Below the pieces are notes generated by a model that was not told the DNA's origin, searched no databases, and saw only the letters and a program-made list of their open reading frames with translations. Below, piece after piece: positions 15,718 to 24,178 of a stretch of 30,367 nucleotides of DNA. Source of the DNA: Aminicenans sp964648465. Lineage in GTDB: Bacteria; Acidobacteriota; Aminicenantia; Aminicenantales; Aminicenantaceae. The position numbers and the translations under genes are program-made. Numbering within the stretch: position 1 is the stretch's first letter; the number at the start of each line of letters is the position of its first letter. The stretch is taken from positions 1-30,367 of the forward strand of contig CAZYMU010000031.1 in assembly GCA_964648465.1 (NCBI GenBank). Reading direction: 5' to 3'.

Positions 15718-16046
15718 ACTTTGTTAGTCTCAGGTTTTAGCTCCCGAACATCAGCCCAGCTGGAATCATGGATGCTCTTTATTTCTAGCAGCGCCTTCTT
15801 GCCCATGGAAGTCATCTTGTAAATCCGCTTTCTCCTTCCTCCACGTTCATTTATCGGGTCAGTTAAGAATGAGTCAAGCAAGCCCTTTTTCTCGAGACGC
15901 TCCAGAGGGTCATATATAGAACCAAATGACCAGTTTTTACCTGTTATTTTAATGAGTCGATTTCGGATGGGCACGCAGTATGCATCATGCTTGAGTTTCC
16001 AGATTGCAAGAAGAACCAGTTCTTCAGATCGTGATAAAATCTTCAT
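15714..16046 (-). CDS. PadR family transcriptional regulator
   Basis: 110 residues with the PadR winged helix: LSRSEELVLLAIWKLK, then FGSIYDPLERLEKKGLL (recognition helix), then RGGRRKRIYKMTSMGKKAL (wing). PadR proteins repress nearby transporter genes and respond to small molecules or cell-envelope stress. The stop overlaps the permease start, so it very likely controls this operon. AGAGG lies five bases before the ATG. An inverted repeat 40-70 bases upstream is a candidate binding site. Confidence 0.88.
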   Translation of the reverse strand: MKILSRSEELVLLAIWKLKHDAYCVPIRNRLIKITGKNWSFGSIYDPLERLEKKGLLDSFLTDPINERGGRRKRIYKMTSMGKKALLEIKSIHDSSWADVRELKPETNKV

Positions 16047-16082
16047 TTTTACCTCTATATCTTTATTACTTCCAGATTATGA

Positions 16083-16114
16083 AACAAATAGAATCGCCTG
16101 TAAAGCGATTTGTT
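16083..16114. promoter_or_regulatory. Candidate operator upstream of padR
   Basis: AATCGC (16092-16097) and GCGATT (16105-16110) form an inverted repeat around CTGTAAA. AACAAAT and TTTGTT-like flanks extend the symmetry imperfectly. Its position upstream of padR suits autoregulation. Confidence 0.3.
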
Positions 16115-16271
16115 CCTAAAAACAGAGAATAAAAGAATAATTGATATAAATTCCCCCTTCAAAACGCAGCTAATTAACAGTGATTAGTCTAATATGATCG
16201 AACAGTTCTGGGGATACTCTACTCTGTATACGCTTTTTACAGACCAATTCTATGAAATTTTCTCTTTCCCG
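16115..16271. other. AT-rich intergenic stretch, no gene seen
   Basis: This lies between the padR control region and dispersed repeat copy 1, within the roughly 500-base gap ahead of the MBL remnant. No frame with recognisable motifs was found. The gap after the repeat (16417-16541) is also featureless. Confidence 0.4.
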
Positions 16272-16404
16272 CGGATTTTTATTGACTTTATATTTTTGTT
16301 TTATCTATTATTTATAATATTGCAGTTCAGAGGATGAAAATTTGATGAAATTTAGAGAAAATCCTAAATTCAAAAAAAAAGAAATTTCTATACCTAAACA
16401 TTTT
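16272..16404 (+). repeat. Dispersed repeat, copy 1
   Basis: Shares GGATTT-TTATTGACTTTATATTT, a TATTAT/TATAAT stretch, and the run GATGAAAATTTGATGAAATTTAG with copies at 18496, 23068 and 25941. TTGACT and TATTAT are 18 bases apart and look like a promoter. The end encodes the start of a tiny frame from ATG 16345 (MKFRENPKFKKKEISIPK, 23 residues, stop at 16416). That frame matches copy 4 with mostly silent differences. Confidence 0.7.
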
Positions 16405-16541
16405 TCTCTCAGATGACGTATTTAACAAGATTGGTTGGGTTGAGATAATTGCAATCAACATTTTATATCTTGTTATTATTTGTCTATAATTCAAATCGTG
16501 TCTTTAGTTTTTAATACCGGAAGTTAAAGGATGCGTACATA

Positions 16542-16935
16542 ATGAAAAATTCTAAATCATTTATATTTATTGTCTTTGTTTTTCTTTACATAACTTCACT
16601 GGATTTTCCCGGTCAGGCTCAGGAAACATATTCTCCGTCTGATATCACGAAGGTCGTTTTCCTGGGGACAGGAAATCCCAATCCAGACCCTCAACATTCT
16701 GGAAATTCCATTGCAATAGTTATTAACAATACACCCTACATTGTGGATTTTGGACCAGGCCTTATTCGGCAAGCAGCGGCCTTATCGCCCAGATACGGAG
16801 GCAAAATCGAAGCTTTGGGCGTCGAAAATCTTAAAATAGCGTTTTTAACCCATTTGCACTCCGATCATACTAAAGGAAATCATAAATATCTACAAAGGAA
16901 AAGTCGTTTCCGCAAGAGACCTTGATGTTTATTGA
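16542..16935 (+). pseudogene. Metallo-beta-lactamase-fold hydrolase, internally deleted
   Basis: Starts with a signal peptide (KSFIFIVFVFLYITSLDFPGQAQ). The first part of an exported MBL-fold hydrolase follows: VVFLGTGNPNPDP, YIVDFGPGL and the metal motif HLHSDHT. Directly after HSDHT the sequence jumps to what reads, one frame over, as KEIINIYKGKVVSARDLDVY with a stop at 16933-16935. That is the usual C-terminal ending of this family. About 200 or more residues, including the later metal ligands, are missing. The annotated frame runs out at 16925 with unrelated residues. It cannot be an active hydrolase. Confidence 0.8.
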
Positions 16936-16961
16936 TTCCTTAAGACCTCTGGAAAAATGCT

Positions 16962-17066
16962 GGCTCTGTTAAATAACTAGCAAAAAGATTAGTTTTAATA
17001 TATATAAAAAATAGAGGCGTAAAAAAACTTTATGGATGGATAAGCCCCAATGTATTTAACAGGGCT
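16962..17066. mobile_element. MITE-like element with terminal inverted repeats
   Basis: GGCTCTGTTAAATA (16962-16975) and TATTTAACAGGGCT (17053-17066) pair at 12 of 14 positions and enclose about 77 AT-rich bases without a gene. Short non-coding elements with such ends are typical of MITEs or solo IS remnants. No clear target duplication is visible. It lies directly behind the deleted MBL gene. Confidence 0.4.
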
Positions 17067-17127
17067 GACTGGACTGAAAAATCAATAACCTTATATATTT
17101 TTTATGTCAATCTGAAGGAGGTTGGAA

Positions 17128-18162
17128 GTGAATAATAAACAATTATTATCCAGAAAACTTAGGACAGTATTTTTCTTCAGCTTAATCCTGATTTTGGTTT
17201 CTTTGGTATTTCCGACTGAAGAAATTGTGAAAACTCCGAAGGGAATCGAAAGACTTAAGAATCGGATTGATGGCGTGATACAAAGCGTTGAAGGAACAAT
17301 CGGAGTCGCCGTCAAACATCTTGAAACAGGAGAGGAGCTTTACATCAATGGCTCCACCTTCTTCCCGATGGCGAGTGTTTTCAAAATCCCGATATTTGTA
17401 GAAGTGATGGCTCAGATAATAGATGGAAAATTTACTCTGGATGATGAAATAAATGTGCAAAAGCCAGATCAGCATTTGGGAAGCGGGATGCTTTCGGATC
17501 TCGATGCGCCCGGAATTAGACTATCAGTCCGGAACCTGATCAACCTGATGATGATGATTTCCGATAATTCGGCCACGGATATTCTTTTAACGAAAGTCAG
17601 CGCAGAGAAAGTAAACAGCCGATTGCAGTCTTTCGGTATTGATAATATGACTGTGAATCGGACTTGCCAGAATTTGATATTGGATACTATAGGTGTGGAC
17701 TCCGAAAAATATAAGGAGATGACTCTCGAAGAAGTGATAAAAACCTACAGGAAGGAAATGGAAGACAATCCTCAAGCATTTGAAGAGGCGACAAAAAAAT
17801 TCAGCCAGATTCAAAAAGACCAGAGCACACCTCTAGCCATGAACAGACTTTTGGAAATGGTCTTTAAAAAAGAGATTCTCGATCCTGAAAGCTGTGAACA
17901 TATCATTTCTGTCATGCTCAAGTGTCAGACAGGGGGGAAAAGGATTAAGGGGGACCTTCCGGGAAGAGTCAAGGTGGCCCATAAAACCGGCACCATCGGG
18001 GGGACGGTCAACAATGTTGGTATTATTTATCTTCCTGATAATCTGGGCCACGTTGCACTAACAATTTTTTCTAAAGACATGGAATTGAAAACAAGAGAGG
18101 TCGAAGACAAAATTGCTCAAATAGCGAGATTCGTTTTTGATTATTTTTATTTCACTTCTTGA
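17128..18162 (+). CDS. Class A beta-lactamase-like serine hydrolase
   Basis: The GTG at 17128 is chosen because AAGGAGG ends six bases before it; a TTG at 17122 would leave no spacing. The product is 344 residues with an N-terminal signal or anchor (RKLRTVFFFSLILILVSLVF). The penicillin-interacting motifs are in order: Ser83-Val-Phe-Lys86 (MASVFKIPI), Ser-Asp-Asn at 145-147 (ISDNSATD) and Lys-Thr-Gly at 286-288 (AHKTGTIGG). Between SDN and KTG, the omega loop of true class A enzymes carries E166-x-x-x-N170. Here that region reads NRTCQNLILD, followed by an insertion of roughly 40 residues, and no obvious Glu matches. The protein may therefore acylate but not deacylate beta-lactams well, or act on another substrate. 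It is periplasmic. No regulator is adjacent. Confidence 0.82.
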   Translation: MNNKQLLSRKLRTVFFFSLILILVSLVFPTEEIVKTPKGIERLKNRIDGVIQSVEGTIGVAVKHLETGEELYINGSTFFPMASVFKIPIFVEVMAQIIDGKFTLDDEINVQKPDQHLGSGMLSDLDAPGIRLSVRNLINLMMMISDNSATDILLTKVSAEKVNSRLQSFGIDNMTVNRTCQNLILDTIGVDSEKYKEMTLEEVIKTYRKEMEDNPQAFEEATKKFSQIQKDQSTPLAMNRLLEMVFKKEILDPESCEHIISVMLKCQTGGKRIKGDLPGRVKVAHKTGTIGGTVNNVGIIYLPDNLGHVALTIFSKDMELKTREVEDKIAQIARFVFDYFYFTS

Positions 18163-18183
18163 CAACTTTCCTTTTTCTCTATT

Positions 18184-18397
18184 CTAGTTCATACAAATAA
18201 GCACCCTTTTCTATTACAGCCATGCCATTTTCCCCACAACAAAGTAAAAGATCAAGGATAGAGAGATTTTTCATAAATTTCAAGTTCCCTGATTCTCTGA
18301 GCGCCTCTACCCTTCTTTTTAAATGGAACAGTTATCCAACCCTCGCCCAACGGACCTTTTATGCGATTCCGATTAACATATGTAAATCCCCTTGCTA
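18184..18397 (-). pseudogene. WbqC-like gene remnant
   Basis: On the minus strand, one frame reads LARGFTYVNRNRIKG, then GEGWITVPFKKKG and RIRELEIYEKSLYP to a stop at 18252. A second frame continues with LSILDLLLCCGENGMAVIEK to a stop at 18184. Both match parts of WbqC-family proteins (the NRN-x-IK-x-x-G-x-x-W-x-TVP core, and the region near the C-terminus), with the middle missing. Another short minus-strand stretch at about 18408-18485 (VEKIGKRIWELKVDN) may be a toxin remnant, but I cannot name it. Confidence 0.5.
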
Positions 18398-18495
18398 ATA
18401 AGGTTTCATCTTATTTCATATTTATACATAACAAGAGGATTGTCTACCTTTAACTCCCAGATGCGTTTTCCAATCTTTTCAACTTTCTTTGCTGA

Positions 18496-18580
18496 GGATT
18501 TCTTATTGGCTCTATATTTTTGTTCTATGTATTATTTATAATATTGTAGCTCAGATGGTGAAAATTTGATGAAATTTAGC
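18496..18580 (+). repeat. Dispersed repeat, copy 2
   Basis: GAGGATTTCTTATTGGCTCT, TTTTTGTTCTATGTATTATT and GGTGAAAATTTGATGAAATT follow the same order as copy 1. TTGGCT and TATTAT are 18 bases apart. Similarity stops soon after the ATG (18569), where the frame closes after seven codons. Confidence 0.65.
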
Positions 18581-18717
18581 ACAGGTCAATAGGGATATCA
18601 AAATTCCTACCTAATTCTTTTGACCTTACACAATTCCTGTGCTATAAGTATTGGAAAAATTGTTTGTATTAAAAGCACAACTGGACCGCGGAATAAGCCA
18701 AATCCAGATTTTTCTCC
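18581..18717. other. Region upstream of carA, no clear control element
   Basis: This is the rest of the roughly 550-base gap between the beta-lactamase-like gene and carA. It lacks a convincing ribosome site for carA. GGACCGCGG near 18684 slightly recalls a T-box, but no stem I or antiterminator is visible. Confidence 0.4.
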
Positions 18718-19794
18718 ATGACTTTTAGAATGAAAAAGCTCTATCTTATACTCGAGGATGGTACAGAATATCAAGGCCTTTCTTTCGCCGCCGAGGAATC
18801 CATTTCAGGAGAAGTCGTGTTCAACACCGGGATGGTCGGCTATTATGAATCTTTGACCGACCCCAGCTATAAGGGACAGGTTCTCGTCCTTACTTATCCG
18901 CTGATCGGAAACTACGGCGTTCCGAGCAAAGAGGTAAAAGGAGATCTTCCTAAAAATTTTGAATCGGACCGCATTCATGCCTCTGCTTTGATCGTTTCTG
19001 ATTATTCTTTTTCTCATAACCACTGGAACGCTGTGGAAAGTCTGGCCGATTGGCTTAAAAAACAGCATATCCCGGCCCTCTATGGGATCGACACACGCGC
19101 TTTGACAAAGCAGCTGCGTGAGAAGGGCACAATGTTGGGCAAGATCGTCTTTGATAAAGACATAAAATTCTATGACCCTAACAGAGAGAACCTTATCAAG
19201 AAAGTCTCAGTGCAAGAGCCGATTGTTTACAACAGAGCGGGGAAGAGGAGAATAATCGTCATCGATTGCGGGGTTAAATACAACATTATCCGGTGTTTGA
19301 TCAAGCGGGACTGTTGTGTGATTCGTGTTCCCTACAACTTTGATTTCTTCCAGCAGAGTTTTGATGCGGTCATTATTTCCAATGGACCTGGAGATCCCAA
19401 GATGTGCCGAGAGACCATCGTTTTGGTCAAGAAATGTTTGGAGAGAAAGATCCCGATTTTTGGCATCTGTCTAGGGAATCAACTGATGGCTCTGGCCGCA
19501 GGAGCCAACACCTACAAACTCAAATACGGCCACAGGAGTCAGAATCAACCCTGCCTTCAAGTGGGGACAAAAAAATGTTTTATCACTTCTCAGAATCATG
19601 GTTTTGCTGTAGATGACAGGAACTTACCCGAGGGATGGCTGCCCTGGTTTGTAAACATTAATGACAACACCAATGAAGGCTTAAGACATAAAAATTTGCC
19701 TTTCATGTCCGTCCAGTTTCATCCAGAGCATACTCCCGGTCCTGTGGATACAGAGTTTTTGTTTGACACCTTTCTAGAAAGGGCAGAGAGATGA
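18718..19794 (+). CDS. carA: Carbamoyl-phosphate synthase, small (glutaminase) subunit
   Basis: Hydrolyses glutamine and channels ammonia to CarB for carbamoyl phosphate, the precursor of pyrimidines and arginine. The N-terminal CPSase domain (YLILEDGTEYQG, GEVVFNTGMVGY, SLTDPSYKGQ) precedes a class I glutamine amidotransferase domain. Its triad is complete: Cys251 (GICLGNQ), His335 and Glu337 (SVQFHPEH). The length of 358 is normal. A start at the internal ATG 18730 (MKKLYLILEDGT) fits the family better, but neither ATG has a good ribosome site. The stop overlaps carB by four bases (ATGA), so the two are coupled. Confidence 0.96.
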   Translation: MTFRMKKLYLILEDGTEYQGLSFAAEESISGEVVFNTGMVGYYESLTDPSYKGQVLVLTYPLIGNYGVPSKEVKGDLPKNFESDRIHASALIVSDYSFSHNHWNAVESLADWLKKQHIPALYGIDTRALTKQLREKGTMLGKIVFDKDIKFYDPNRENLIKKVSVQEPIVYNRAGKRRIIVIDCGVKYNIIRCLIKRDCCVIRVPYNFDFFQQSFDAVIISNGPGDPKMCRETIVLVKKCLERKIPIFGICLGNQLMALAAGANTYKLKYGHRSQNQPCLQVGTKKCFITSQNHGFAVDDRNLPEGWLPWFVNINDNTNEGLRHKNLPFMSVQFHPEHTPGPVDTEFLFDTFLERAER

Positions 19795-22700
19795 GAAAGG
19801 TCATTTTGCTGGGAAGCGGAGCGCTCAAAATCGGACAAGCCGGGGAGTTCGACTACTCAGGAAGCCAGGCCATAAAAGCACTGAAGGAAGAGCGGATAAG
19901 AGTAATTCTTGTCAATCCCAATATCGCTACCATTCAGACCTCCGAAGCCTTGGCCGACAAGATTTATTTTCTTCCCGTTACTCCGTATTTCGTGGAAAAA
20001 GTGATAGAGAAAGAAAGGCCGGACGGAATTCTCCTCGGTTTTGGAGGACAGACCGCGCTTAACTGCGGAGTGAAATTGAATGATAAGGGAGTGTTTGCTA
20101 GGTTTGAGGTAGAGGTCCTGGGAACATCGATTCAGGCCATCAAGGACAGCGAGGATAGGCGGAAATTTGTCAAGAGGTTGAGCGAAATAGATCTGAAGGT
20201 TCCGCGGAGCATTGCTGTATCCTCCGTCCAGGAAGCCATGGAAGCTGCAGAGAAGATCGGATATCCTGTCATAGCCAGAGTCGCTTATGCTCTGGGAGGA
20301 TTGGGTTCAGGCCTTTCCGCCAATAAAGAGGAGCTTCTGGAGACTATCCAGAAAGCTTTTGCTTTCACAGACCAGATTTTGATCGAGGAATATCTGGAGG
20401 GCTGGAAAGAGGTGGAGTATGAAGTTGTCAGAGACATACACGATAACTGCATCACAGTCTGTAACATGGAGAATTTTGACCCTATGGGCATCCATACCGG
20501 AGAAAGCATTGTTATTGCTCCTTCCCAGACGCTGTCCAATCACGAGTATCATAAGCTTCGGGATATATCCATCAAGGTGATCAGGCATCTTGGCATAGTC
20601 GGAGAGTGCAATATCCAGTTTGCTCTGGACAAGGAGAGCGATGACTACAGGATCATCGAGGTCAACCCGAGGCTTTCCAGAAGCAGTGCCCTCGCTTCCA
20701 AAGCGACCGGTTATCCTTTGGCTTTTATCGCTGCAAAGTTGGCCCTGGGCCATTCCTTGATCGACCTGCCCAATTCAATAACCAAGCGAACAAAAGCGTG
20801 TTTTGAACCGGCTTTGGATTACATCGTGGTCAAGATTCCCAGATGGGATCTGACAAAATTCAAGAGAGCCTCTAAAAAGATCGGAACAGAAATGAAGAGT
20901 GTCGGGGAAGTGATGGCTATTGGCCGGACTTTCGAAGAGACCTTGCAGAAAGCCATACGTATGCTACAGGTCGGGAGGTACGGCCTTGTTTGCAACGACA
21001 TCAGCTTCGAGGACTTGGAGAAAGAACTCCAGAATCCGACGGACAGACGGATCTTTGCCATCGCAGAGGCAGTCAAAAGGTATTCGATCGAGGATATCCA
21101 TTCCTTAACCAGGATCGATAGATGGTTTCTTTACAAGATCAAAAATATTGTAGAATTGGAAGGGGAAATCAGATGCCAGAATTATCAGAATTTATCGCGA
21201 GAACTGCTTGGTAAAGCTAAGAAACACGGTTTCTCTGATAAACAGATTGCTCTACTTTTCGGCAAGGAAGAACTGGATATCAGAGAGTTGCGAAAAAAAA
21301 TTGGTATTAGGCCTTATGTCAAGCAGATTGATACCCTGGCGGCAGAATATCCTGCCCAGACAAACTATCTCTATCTCACTTATAACGGATCAGAGGATGA
21401 TATCGAGTTTGCCGACAAGAATACCGTTATCGTTCTGGGTTCTGGGTCCTACCGGATAGGATCTTCTGTAGAGTTTGACTGGTGTTGTGTCAATGCTGTT
21501 TTGACTTTAAGAACCATGGGCTTTCGGACCATCATGATCAACTACAATCCTGAAACGGTCAGTACCGATTATGACATCTGCGACAAGCTGTATTTTGAGG
21601 AGTTGAGTTTCGAGACCGTAGCCGATATTTATGAAAGAGAGGCGCCGATAGGGCTCATCATTTCGATGGGCGGTCAGATTCCGAACAACCTGGCCATGAA
21701 ATGTCAACAGTATGGTCTGGCCATACTCGGCACGTCGCCGTTGTGTATAGATAAGGCGGAGAACAGGTACAAGTTTTCTGCGCTCTTGGACGATTTGGAA
21801 ATCGACCAACCTGAATGGAAAGAGCTGACGAATGTTGAGGACGCCACATCGTTTGCCAAAAGCGTGAATTATCCTGTTTTGGTGAGGCCGAGTTATGTTC
21901 TCAGCGGTGCGGCCATGTCAGTGGCCTTGAATGATTCTGAACTCGTCCATTATCTGAAGAAAGCCTCAAGAGTCAGCCCGGAATACCCGGTTGTCATCAG
22001 CAAATTCATCGAAAACGCTAAAGAGATTGAAATCGATGCTGTGGCCAAAAAAGGAGAGTTGTTCGTCTATGCTATCTGTGAGCATGTTGAAAACGCCGGC
22101 GTTCACTCTGGAGATGCGACTATGGTTCTTCCTCCCCAACGAACGTATCTCGAGACCACAAGACGGATGAAAAAGATTGCTCGCCAGATTGCCCGTTCTT
22201 TGGAGATCAACGGGCCTTTCAATATTCAATTTATTGCCAAAGATAACAAGGTCAAAGTCATCGAGTGCAACCTGAGGGCTTCCCGCTCTTTTCCCTTTGT
22301 GTCCAAGATTTTTAAACTGAATTTTATCGATCTGGCAACAAAAATCCTCATGGGCGAAGATGTGCCGAGGATTGACAAATCCTGTTTCGAACTGGATTAT
22401 GTGGGGGTCAAAGCCCCGCAGTTTTCCTTCACACGGATCAAAGGAGCTGATCCTGTGTTGAGTATTGAGATGGCCTCAACGGGAGAGGTGGCTTGTATTG
22501 GAGACAACTTCGAGGAAGCTTTCCTGAAGGCTTTGCTGTCAGTAGGCTTCCGATTTCCGGAGAAGAACATTTTTTTGTCCACCGGACCTTTTGAAAGCAA
22601 ATCCTTGTTCCTGCCTCAAGCCAAGAGGCTCAAAGACCTCGGTTTCCATCTGTATGCCACTCGCGGTACAGCGGATTTTATGAAATACCACGGCATTCAT

Positions 22701-22961
22701 TCAGAGATTTTGCGGTGGCCATTGGAAAAGAAAGAACCCAACGCACTCACTTATATTTCGGAGGGAAAGCTGGATCTCATCATAAATATCCCTAAAAGCT
22801 ATGCGGAAGAAGAGCTGACAAATGATTATATCGTGAGGCGCAAAGCCGTGGACTTCAATATTCCTCTGATCACCAATTTGCAGTTTGCCGAAAGATTTAT
22901 CGATGCCATTTCCCGGGTTGAAATGAGCGAACTGAGCATAAAATCCTGGGACGAATACTGA
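19791..22961 (+). CDS. carB: Carbamoyl-phosphate synthase, large (synthetase) subunit
   Basis: 1056 residues, normal for CarB. Two homologous synthetase halves each hold a pre-ATP-grasp and ATP-grasp domain. The first begins KVILLGSGALKIGQAGEFD and makes carboxyphosphate and carbamate. The second begins VIVLGSGSYRIGSSVEFDW and phosphorylates carbamate. An oligomerisation region lies between them. The C-terminus is an MGS-like domain (FLSTGPFESKSLFLPQAKRL, YATRGTADF), where CarB is usually allosterically controlled. ATP-site signatures such as IEVNPRLSRSSALASKATGYP in the first half are intact, as is IECNLRASRSFPFVSK in the second. It overlaps carA by four bases. No other pyrimidine or arginine gene is in the window. 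Confidence 0.97.
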   Translation: MRKVILLGSGALKIGQAGEFDYSGSQAIKALKEERIRVILVNPNIATIQTSEALADKIYFLPVTPYFVEKVIEKERPDGILLGFGGQTALNCGVKLNDKGVFARFEVEVLGTSIQAIKDSEDRRKFVKRLSEIDLKVPRSIAVSSVQEAMEAAEKIGYPVIARVAYALGGLGSGLSANKEELLETIQKAFAFTDQILIEEYLEGWKEVEYEVVRDIHDNCITVCNMENFDPMGIHTGESIVIAPSQTLSNHEYHKLRDISIKVIRHLGIVGECNIQFALDKESDDYRIIEVNPRLSRSSALASKATGYPLAFIAAKLALGHSLIDLPNSITKRTKACFEPALDYIVVKIPRWDLTKFKRASKKIGTEMKSVGEVMAIGRTFEETLQKAIRMLQVGRYGLVCNDISFEDLEKELQNPTDRRIFAIAEAVKRYSIEDIHSLTRIDRWFLYKIKNIVELEGEIRCQNYQNLSRELLGKAKKHGFSDKQIALLFGKEELDIRELRKKIGIRPYVKQIDTLAAEYPAQTNYLYLTYNGSEDDIEFADKNTVIVLGSGSYRIGSSVEFDWCCVNAVLTLRTMGFRTIMINYNPETVSTDYDICDKLYFEELSFETVADIYEREAPIGLIISMGGQIPNNLAMKCQQYGLAILGTSPLCIDKAENRYKFSALLDDLEIDQPEWKELTNVEDATSFAKSVNYPVLVRPSYVLSGAAMSVALNDSELVHYLKKASRVSPEYPVVISKFIENAKEIEIDAVAKKGELFVYAICEHVENAGVHSGDATMVLPPQRTYLETTRRMKKIARQIARSLEINGPFNIQFIAKDNKVKVIECNLRASRSFPFVSKIFKLNFIDLATKILMGEDVPRIDKSCFELDYVGVKAPQFSFTRIKGADPVLSIEMASTGEVACIGDNFEEAFLKALLSVGFRFPEKNIFLSTGPFESKSLFLPQAKRLKDLGFHLYATRGTADFMKYHGIHSEILRWPLEKKEPNALTYISEGKLDLIINIPKSYAEEELTNDYIVRRKAVDFNIPLITNLQFAERFIDAISRVEMSELSIKSWDEY

Positions 22962-22970
22962 ATTATAGAA

Positions 22971-23102
22971 GTGGCCGAGCGAGTAGGAAAGTATATGATA
23001 CGACCTATACTCTTCCTCAGAAAGCTTACCTTGGATGAGCCGCAAGGGCAGGTGGTCTATCAATACGGAAAGCACAGAGCAGAGACTGAAAGCATGAATT
23101 TC
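22971..23102 (+). pseudogene. IS91-type (Y2) transposase remnant
   Basis: The plus-strand frame reads VAERVGKYMIRPILFLRKL, then TLDEPQGQVVYQYGKHRAE and TESMNF. This matches the conserved stretch of Y2 rolling-circle transposases in which YM-x-R-x-P-(6)-L is followed by a VxYxYGK motif. The upstream catalytic part and the C-terminal zinc region are absent. The match ends where dispersed repeat copy 3 takes over. The fragment begins ten bases after the carB stop. Confidence 0.5.
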
Positions 23103-23180
23103 TTATTTACTTTATATTTTTGTTTATATGTATTATTTTTAATACAGCAGCTTAGAAGGTGAAAATTTGATGAAGTTTCA
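23068..23180 (+). repeat. Dispersed repeat, copy 3
   Basis: GGAAAGCACAGAGCAGAGAC, TGAAAGCATGAATTTCTTAT, TTTATATTTTTGTTTATATG and GGTGAAAATTTGATGAAGTT are shared with the other copies. The left part overlaps the transposase remnant and is also present in copy 4. After the ATG the sequence diverges from copies 1 and 4. Confidence 0.65.
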
Positions 23181-23294
23181 GATATCGATGTTTTTTCTCT
23201 TGCAAAAGTTTTACGTAAAAGGGAATGGGGAATAGATCAACTTAAAAAGTTTGAGAAGTTTTTAACAATAGAAAAGGCTTTCAAGTTAAGCTTG
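23181..23294. other. Intergenic, possible short coding remnant
   Basis: A plus-strand frame reads DIDVFSLAKVLRKREWGIDQ and continues LKKFEKFLTIEKAFKLSLKRG with no start codon of its own. It looks protein-like but I cannot assign a family. Confidence 0.3.
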
Positions 23295-23327
23295 AAAAGA
23301 GGGACCAGGTTTTGTACCTGGCCCCTC
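23295..23327 (-). terminator. Rho-independent terminator for the minus-strand trpB2 remnant
   Basis: On the minus strand GAGGGGCCAGG and CCTGGTCCCTC pair with a single mismatch around a seven-base loop, followed by TTTTC. It lies 14 bases past the stop of the trpB2 remnant. Confidence 0.7.
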
Positions 23328-23341
23328 AGTATCATTGTGAA

Positions 23342-24127
23342 TCAGACTTCGGGAATTTTTGGGAGATGAGCCAGCGATTCTTCAACCTTCTTTTCAGAAT
23401 ACTCATAATCCATAAGTTTTCCACCCAGGAAGACATCATAGGCTGCCATATCGACATGTCCGTGTCCACTGTGAGCTAATAGGATGGTTTTTGCTTCTCC
23501 TGATTCTCTACACTTAAGTGCTTCTTCGATGACTACACGAATTGCATGATTCGGCTCTGGTGCGCTGATGATCCCTTCCGTACGGGCAAAAGTTACGCCG
23601 GCTTCAAAGGCGGCGATCTGGTGAACAGCCCTTGCTTCAACAAGTCCTAATCTATGAAGATGGCAAATGATCGGTGCCATCCCGTGATAGCGCAGTCCAC
23701 CTGCATGCACTGGTGGAGGAATAAAACATGATTCAACACACTTCCAAGAGCATAGTGTGTATCATCTCTTGATACGGCATCTTCTACAGCCTCACTGATT
23801 GCAATACCTAGGCTTCCTGGACAATCAGGATCTTTCATTAGCACAGCTCGTCCGGATTTTGTATCCTGACTTGGGCTTGGAATGCATTTTCCGCCCCAAG
23901 TTTCCATCATAATTCGGCGATTCTGTGCTTACTTCTTGTTTTATTAATTCCATGGAAAATAGAGGTGCTAAATCGCCTGGAGTAACGGGTTTGCCAGTGC
24001 CTGGATGCAAAACAGGAGGTAATGGCTCAGGCAAATCAGCTTGTATATTATACCAGGAGAATGGCATTTCTTTCTCATTTATTTGAATCCAATCTTTCTT
24101 CTCAAACTCTTCAATATTTCTCCCCAA
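23342..24127 (-). pseudogene. trpB2: Tryptophan synthase beta chain type 2, with two internal deletions
   Basis: Three TrpB2 pieces lie in order but in different frames. From TTG 24127: WYNIQADLPEPLPPVLHPGT, GKPVTPGDLAP, MELIKQEVSTE. Then about 23910-23700: METWGGKCIPSPSQDTKSGR, DPDCPGSLGIAISEAVEDAV, YALGSVLNHVLFLHQ. Then 23710-23342: MHAGGLRYHGMAPII, FARTEGIISAPEPNHAI, KTILLAHSGHGHVDMAAYD. The first deletion removes the SHK region with the pyridoxal phosphate lysine. The second removes the Gly-rich phosphate loop. Total coding length is about 262 codons versus roughly 430-450 in intact TrpB2. The gene cannot make an active enzyme. Its terminator is still recognisable. Confidence 0.85.
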
Positions 24128-24149
24128 TCAATCACACGTTGTGAAAGCC

Positions 24150-24178
24150 TTGATAAATGGCGTAGCATCTTGTATAAT
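24150..24178 (+). promoter_or_regulatory. Sigma-70-type promoter of the ars operon
   Basis: TTGATA (24150-24155) and a perfect TATAAT (24173-24178) are exactly 17 bases apart, about 50 bases before arsR. This is the clearest promoter in the window. Confidence 0.7.

Noticed and set aside
18676..18717. GGACCGCGG before carA as a T-box riboswitch
   Set aside because: No specifier stem, antiterminator or terminator is visible, and carAB is not a typical T-box target.
20307..20753. Long antisense frame within carB (148 codons)
   Set aside because: Shadow of the conserved carB coding sequence, with no motif or start signal of its own.
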